The position numbers and the translations under genes were made by a program. A stretch of DNA of 11,297 nucleotides, from contig CAJUEU010000050.1 in the NCBI GenBank assembly GCA_910585735.1, forward strand, positions 1 through 11,297, read 5' to 3'. The stretch is from an uncultured Oscillospiraceae bacterium (GTDB lineage Bacteria; Bacillota; Clostridia; Oscillospirales; Oscillospiraceae). The notes below the pieces were generated by a model. That model was not told the DNA's origin and ran no database searches. It saw nothing but the letters and a program-made list of their open reading frames with translations. Positions 7,093 to 11,297 of the stretch are shown one piece after another (positions within the stretch are counted from its first letter, which is position 1; each line of letters begins with the position of its first letter).

Positions 7093-8700
7093 ATGAAAAA
7101 GAAGCCTCTGCTCCTTCGCCCCGCCGCGCTCTTCCTGGCACTCACGCTCCTCCTGTCCGCCCCGGCCCTCGCCCGGGGCTCCTTCCCCGATGTGGAGAGC
7201 GGGAGCTGGTACGAGGCCGATGTGAACGCTCTGGCCGGGGAGGGTATTCTGCTGGGCTTTGAGGACGGCACCTTCCGGCCCCAGGACAGCATCACCGCCG
7301 GACAGTTTATCACCATCGTAGCCCGGTGCGCCGGGCTGGAGGAGGCTCCGGCCTCCAGCTCCCACTGGGCGGCTCCCCTGCTCCAGGCCGCCCTCAACGC
7401 CGGCTGGTACGACTGGGACGAGCTGCCCCCCACCGGGGAGGGCTATGAAGAGCCCATCACCCGGCAGCTTGCGGTGAAGGTGCTTATGAAAGCCCTGCTC
7501 CCCCAGGCCCGGGGGAATTTTGCCGTGGAAGCGGCCAAGCTCAACGACCTTTCCGCCCTCAACGGCCGGTATTATGATACCACCTTTGCCGCCTACTCCA
7601 CCGGGGTGGCCAAGGGGGACCACCAGGGCAATTTCCGGCCCCTCAGCTCCCTCACCCGCGCCGAAGCCTGCGCCCTCATTCAGCGGGCCCGGTCCCAAAT
7701 GGAGGAGCAGACGCCCCCCTGGCCCTACGGTACTCCCGGCCCCGGCGAGGCCCCCGAGACCTCCCAGGCCCCCGCTGAGGCCCTTTCCCCCGCGGAGGCC
7801 ATCCAAGGCGGAGTGAAGGAAAACGGCACCCTCCAGGTGGTGGGCACCCAGCTCTGCAACGAGAACGGGGATCCGGTGGTCCTCCGGGGCATGAGCAGCC
7901 ACGGGCTCCAGTGGTACGGACAGTTTGTGTCCTCCCAGGCTATGGCGAATACTGCCGCTTACGGGGCCAACGTATTCCGCCTGGCCATGTACACCGGGGA
8001 GGGAGGGTATCTCTCCCAGCCCGGCCTTATGAAAGAAAAGCTGGCCAACGCGGTGGAGGCCGCCGTGGAAAACGACCTGTATGTCATCCTCGACTGGCAT
8101 ATTCTCTCGGACGGCAATCCCATGGACCATGTGGATGAGGCGGTGGCCTTCTTCTCCGAAATGGCGGAAACCTATGCGGACACCCCCAACGTGATCTACG
8201 AGATCTGCAACGAGCCCAACGGAAATGTAAGCTGGGCCAAAGACGTGAAGCCCTACGCGGAGAAGGTGGTGGCCGCCATCCGGGAGCACTCCGACGGGAT
8301 CATCCTCATCGGGAGCCCCACCTGGAGCCAGGACATTCACCTTCCCGCCGCAGACCCAGTGGAGGGAGAAAACCTGATGTATACCCTTCACTTTTACGCC
8401 GGCACCCACGGAAAGGAGCTCCAGGAGCGGCTGGAAAACGCCTTGGCGGACGGTCTCCCCGTTTTTGTGTCCGAGTGGGGCGCCAGCCGGGCCGATGGCA
8501 GCGGTGGAGTCTTCCCCGAGGAAACCAAGGTCTGGCTGGAGCTGCTGAAGGAGCACAGCATCAGCTGGTGCGGCTGGTCCCTCTGCGACAAGAACGAGAC
8601 CTCGGCCGCCCTGAAGCCGGGTACCCCTCCCTATAAGGCTTGGACCGGGGAGGAGCTGTCCGATTCGGGCAAGCTGATGTTCGGGGCCTTCGGCGGATAA
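7093..8700 (+). CDS. SLH-anchored GH5 endoglucanase (cellulase)
   Basis: A 535-residue secreted glycoside hydrolase. Signal peptide: MKKK, hydrophobic core, likely cleavage after APALA (residue 27). Three S-layer-homology repeats follow: about 31-78 (FPDV-WYEADVNALAGEGILLG-FRP-ITAGQFITIVAR), a degenerate one at 91-137, and 150-200 (FRPLSSLTRAEACALIQRA), which attach the protein to the cell wall. A Pro/Glu-rich linker spans about 203-236. The GH5 domain covers about 246-530, with DWHILSDGNP at 334-343, acid/base Glu374 in EICNEPNG, His433 and Tyr435 in LHFYAG, nucleophile Glu461 in VFVSEWGAS, and WSLCDKNETSAAL. These match the GH5_2 endo-beta-1,4-glucanase pattern, so cellulose or beta-glucan is the probable substrate; activity on other glucans is possible. 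The start is set by AAGGGAGGA 6 nt upstream. It follows the MATE gene by 27 bp and ends at a strong terminator. No carbohydrate-binding module or dockerin is seen. Confidence 0.93.
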   Translation: MKKKPLLLRPAALFLALTLLLSAPALARGSFPDVESGSWYEADVNALAGEGILLGFEDGTFRPQDSITAGQFITIVARCAGLEEAPASSSHWAAPLLQAALNAGWYDWDELPPTGEGYEEPITRQLAVKVLMKALLPQARGNFAVEAAKLNDLSALNGRYYDTTFAAYSTGVAKGDHQGNFRPLSSLTRAEACALIQRARSQMEEQTPPWPYGTPGPGEAPETSQAPAEALSPAEAIQGGVKENGTLQVVGTQLCNENGDPVVLRGMSSHGLQWYGQFVSSQAMANTAAYGANVFRLAMYTGEGGYLSQPGLMKEKLANAVEAAVENDLYVILDWHILSDGNPMDHVDEAVAFFSEMAETYADTPNVIYEICNEPNGNVSWAKDVKPYAEKVVAAIREHSDGIILIGSPTWSQDIHLPAADPVEGENLMYTLHFYAGTHGKELQERLENALADGLPVFVSEWGASRADGSGGVFPEETKVWLELLKEHSISWCGWSLCDKNETSAALKPGTPPYKAWTGEELSDSGKLMFGAFGG

Positions 8701-8740
8701 GGCCTCTGGCAGTCTCCCTCCCCCACCGCTAATTTGATTT

Positions 8741-8776
8741 GCCCCCTCCTTTTTAAGAAGGAGGGGGCTTTTCTTT
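8741..8776 (+). terminator. Strong intrinsic terminator after the GH5 gene
   Basis: GCCCCCTCCTT (8741-8751) pairs perfectly with AAGGAGGGGGC (8758-8768), followed by TTTTCTTT. It ends the MATE-GH5 transcript and isolates the heat-shock operon. Confidence 0.92.
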
Positions 8777-8817
8777 GGAAAAAGAAAGAATTCATATTTT
8801 ATTTACAACCCCGCATC

Positions 8818-8846
8818 TTGACATTCTCTCCCTTCGGTGGTAGAGT
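8818..8846 (+). promoter_or_regulatory. Sigma-A promoter of the hrcA-grpE-dnaK operon
   Basis: TTGACA (8818-8823), 17 nt, TAGAGT (8841-8846). The upstream 8781-8807 is AT-rich and may act as an UP element. The start is predicted near 8853, inside CIRCE, as usual for class I heat-shock operons. Confidence 0.85.
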
Positions 8847-8849
8847 AAG

Positions 8850-8876
8850 TTAGCACTCAGAAAAGCGGAGTGCTAA
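8850..8876. promoter_or_regulatory. CIRCE operator (HrcA binding site)
   Basis: TTAGCACTC (8850-8858), 9 nt, GAGTGCTAA (8868-8876): an exact match to the CIRCE consensus. It overlaps the predicted transcription start and ends 23 bp before the hrcA start, so bound HrcA would block transcription until heat shock or GroEL titration inactivates it. Confidence 0.97.
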
Positions 8877-8899
8877 TCCTAAAAAGGACGGTGGCACTT

Positions 8900-9979
8900 G
8901 TGGAGCTCAGCGAACGCCAAAAGAAAATACTCCGGGCCATCGTCGAGCTCTATGTCCAGAACGCCGAGCCGGTGGGCTCCAAGGCGGTAGCCCAATGGGC
9001 CGGGCTGGACGTGTCCCCCGCCACTGTCCGCAATGAGATGGCCGAACTCAGCGAGTTGGGCTATCTGGAGCAGCCCCACACCTCGGCGGGGCGCATCCCT
9101 TCCCCGAAGGGCTACCGGCTCTATGTCAACGAGCTCATGGAGGACTACAAGCTCTCCATTCAGGAGACAGAGCGGATCAACGAGGCCCTTCACACCAAAA
9201 TGCGCGCTCTGGACCAGGTGATCAACGAGGCGGGGCAAGTGGTAGCCAAGCTCACCCAGTATCCCGCCTTTGCCCTTACCGCCGCCCCGGAGCGGGTCTC
9301 CATCAAGCGGTTCGACCTGCTTGCGGTGGACCAGTTTTCCTTTATCGCCGTGGTGATGACCGACACCAACGTGGTCCGCAACAAGCTCTTCCGCATGGCG
9401 GTGGAGGTGGGAGAGGCCCAGCTTCAAATGCTGGGGACCCTGCTGAACACCAGCTTTACCGACCATTCTCTGGAGGAGCTGCCCCAGGTGCGGGACAAGG
9501 TGGCCCGCCACGCCGGGCAGGAGGCCTACGAGCTCATTGAGCTGGTGACCGGCTTCGCCGTGGAGGTTCTGGAGGAGCTTCGGGCCCGCAGCATCCACAC
9601 CGCCGGCATCGCCAATCTGCTGGAGCACCCGGAATACCAGTCCCTGGAAAAGGCTCAGCCCCTGATGAGCCTTTTATCTGACGCCGAGTTCTCTCCCCTT
9701 CCCGCCCCCGCCGGAAGCGACGTGGGGCCCAGCATCCTCATCGGCCCGGAAAATGTGAACGAAACACTGAAGGATTCCAGCGTCATTATGGCAAGCTATG
9801 ACCTGGGAGACGGGATGAAGGGCCTGATCGGCGTGGTAGGCCCCACCCGAATGGATTACGCAAAGATCTCCGCCCGGCTTTCCTACGTGGCCAAGGGCCT
9901 GTCCTGGATCGTGAGCCAGGGCGGCCTTCCCCCCGAGGGCTTGCCCGGTGAAACCAGTACAAAGGAGGAAGCGCCTTGA
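8900..9979 (+). CDS. hrcA: Heat-inducible transcription repressor HrcA
   Basis: A 359-residue repressor of class I heat-shock genes that binds CIRCE as a dimer and depends on GroEL for its active fold. The N-terminal winged helix reads LSERQKKILRAIVELYVQ, then EPVGSKAVA, the recognition region SPATVRNEMAEL (39-50), and the wing HTSAGRIPSPKGYRLYVNEL (60-79). The remainder is the GAF-like dimerisation domain and inserted segment, ending in the conserved IGVVGPTRMDYAKISARLSYVAK region. The start is most likely GTG at 8900, which gives the family-typical MELSERQKK beginning; the frame continues upstream into CIRCE, and GTG 8891 is possible but too close to the AAAAAGGA ribosome site. The C-terminal tail (GLPPEGLPGETSTKEEAP) is slightly longer than usual. 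It overlaps grpE by 4 nt, indicating translational coupling. Confidence 0.97.
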   Translation: MELSERQKKILRAIVELYVQNAEPVGSKAVAQWAGLDVSPATVRNEMAELSELGYLEQPHTSAGRIPSPKGYRLYVNELMEDYKLSIQETERINEALHTKMRALDQVINEAGQVVAKLTQYPAFALTAAPERVSIKRFDLLAVDQFSFIAVVMTDTNVVRNKLFRMAVEVGEAQLQMLGTLLNTSFTDHSLEELPQVRDKVARHAGQEAYELIELVTGFAVEVLEELRARSIHTAGIANLLEHPEYQSLEKAQPLMSLLSDAEFSPLPAPAGSDVGPSILIGPENVNETLKDSSVIMASYDLGDGMKGLIGVVGPTRMDYAKISARLSYVAKGLSWIVSQGGLPPEGLPGETSTKEEAP

Positions 9980-10530
9980 GTAAAAAGGAAAAGGACCAGC
10001 AGCCCCGGGAGGAGCAGGCGGTGGAGGAGACTCCCCAGGCCGAAGCTCCCCAGGCTTCCACGGAGGGACCCGCCCCTCAGGAGGACCGGGTCGATGAGGC
10101 GGAAAGGTGGAAAGCCGCCGTGGCCGAGCAGGAGGATAAATTTCTCCGCCTCTGTGCTGAATATGACAACTTCCGCAAGCGGACCCAGAAGGAGAAGGAG
10201 AGCATCTATGCCGACGCCACCGCCAAGGCGGTGAGCGCTCTCCTGCCGGTCTATGACAACCTGGAGCGGGCCCTGAAGCAGGAGACCGCCGACGAGGCTT
10301 ACAAAAAAGGCGTGGAAATGACCATGGCAGGGCTCCGTAAGGCCTTTGAGTCCCTGGGGGTCACCGAGATCGACGCCGCCGGGCAGAGCTTTGACCCCAA
10401 CATCCACAACGCGGTGATGCATGTGGAGGACGAGGCTCTGGGAGAAAGCACCGTGGCCGAGGTCTTCCAGGCAGGTTTTATGTTGGGAGAGAAGGTCATA
10501 AGATTTGCAATGGTAAAGGTAGCAAACTGA
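9976..10530 (+). CDS. grpE: Nucleotide exchange factor GrpE
   Basis: A 184-residue cochaperone that releases ADP from DnaK. It begins at a TTG that overlaps the hrcA stop (TTGA), with AAAGGAGG at 9961-9968 placed 7 nt upstream. Residues 1-40 are an acidic, disordered Glu/Gln/Pro-rich tail. A long dimeric coiled-coil follows (about 40-95) with the conserved EYDNFRKRT (62-70). The C-terminal beta domain has FDPNIHNAV (139-147) and VAEVFQAGFMLGEKVIRFAMVKV, matching the family motif closely. Length is normal. The next gene, dnaK, starts 121 bp downstream, across a large palindromic repeat. Confidence 0.97.
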   Translation: MSKKEKDQQPREEQAVEETPQAEAPQASTEGPAPQEDRVDEAERWKAAVAEQEDKFLRLCAEYDNFRKRTQKEKESIYADATAKAVSALLPVYDNLERALKQETADEAYKKGVEMTMAGLRKAFESLGVTEIDAAGQSFDPNIHNAVMHVEDEALGESTVAEVFQAGFMLGEKVIRFAMVKVAN

Positions 10531-10531
10531 T

Positions 10532-10607
10532 GTAGGGGCGCACATTGTGCGTCCGCACATTACGTAGCACGGGCGGTAGACCGCGGGCGCACATTGTGCG
10601 CCCCTAC
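10532..10607. repeat. 76-bp palindromic repeat between grpE and dnaK
   Basis: Arms 10532-10556 and 10583-10607 pair over 25 bp with one T-T mismatch (10545/10594) and one G-T wobble (10552/10587); the 26-nt centre contains TACGTAGCACGGGCGGTAGA. Each arm contains GCACATTGTGC, itself a small palindrome. The outer ends read GTAGGGGCGCAC and GTGCGCCCCTAC, like the GTAGGGGCG-type intergenic repeats of Oscillospiraceae, as I recall. No T-run follows, so it is not a normal terminator. In the operon mRNA it would fold into a very stable stem just 3' of grpE. Confidence 0.75.
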
Positions 10608-10651
10608 GAAAACAAATAAAACAAATTTACTATATATTGGAGGCAAGCATT

Positions 10652-11297
<646 letters not shown>

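Noticed and set aside
7069..8556. 495-codon minus-strand frame across the GH5 gene
   Set aside because: It is low-complexity Gly/Val/Leu/His translation mirroring the GH5 codons. There is no ribosome site or recognised domain.
10633..10638. TATATT upstream of dnaK as a separate dnaK promoter
   Set aside because: The position 17 nt upstream holds AAACAA, with no -35 resemblance. The AT-rich leader is better explained as an open ribosome-binding region.

Overview
The window looks like chromosomal DNA from a GC-rich gut clostridium, most likely Oscillospiraceae (Flavonifractor/Lawsonibacter/Oscillibacter type). The basis is Gram-positive ribosome binding sites, a short Gram-positive-type DnaK, an hrcA-grpE-dnaK order under a CIRCE operator, a K+-dependent membrane pyrophosphatase, an SLH-anchored cellulase, strong GC at third codon positions, and many GC-rich palindromic repeats between genes. 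The genus is an inference; no 16S rRNA gene or other marker is present.

Layout. Positions 1-415 hold no convincing gene: they carry four long hairpins, a weaker one, and a pair of 21-bp direct repeats. Positions 416-1169 hold a divergent regulatory pair, an AT-richer XRE repressor on the minus strand and a 132-aa sigma-region-4-like DNA-binding protein on the plus strand. They are separated by a promoter bearing three related near-palindromic operators. Positions 1358-3915 carry hppA and a small coiled-coil gene, closed by a strong terminator. Next comes a 74-aa membrane-anchored protein behind what looks like an ECF-sigma promoter, then a NifS/IscS-like cysteine desulfurase with its own promoter. 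A roughly 195-bp REPIN/MITE-like element lies before a MATE transporter, which is followed 27 bp later by an SLH-GH5 endoglucanase and a strong terminator. From 8818 to the right edge is the class I heat-shock operon: promoter, perfect CIRCE, hrcA, grpE (overlapping hrcA by 4 nt), a 76-bp palindrome, and the first 215 codons of dnaK, cut by the window end.

How the genes relate. HrcA should bind the CIRCE at its own promoter, and GrpE is the nucleotide exchange factor for DnaK. The other genes appear to be independent housekeeping or envelope functions: ion pumping, sulfur mobilisation, export, and surface glycan cleavage.

No complete new defence or mobile system is visible. The least explained items are the XRE/sigma-like module with its operator array, the ECF-type promoter on the 74-aa gene, and three classes of palindromic repeat, one of them inside the heat-shock operon.
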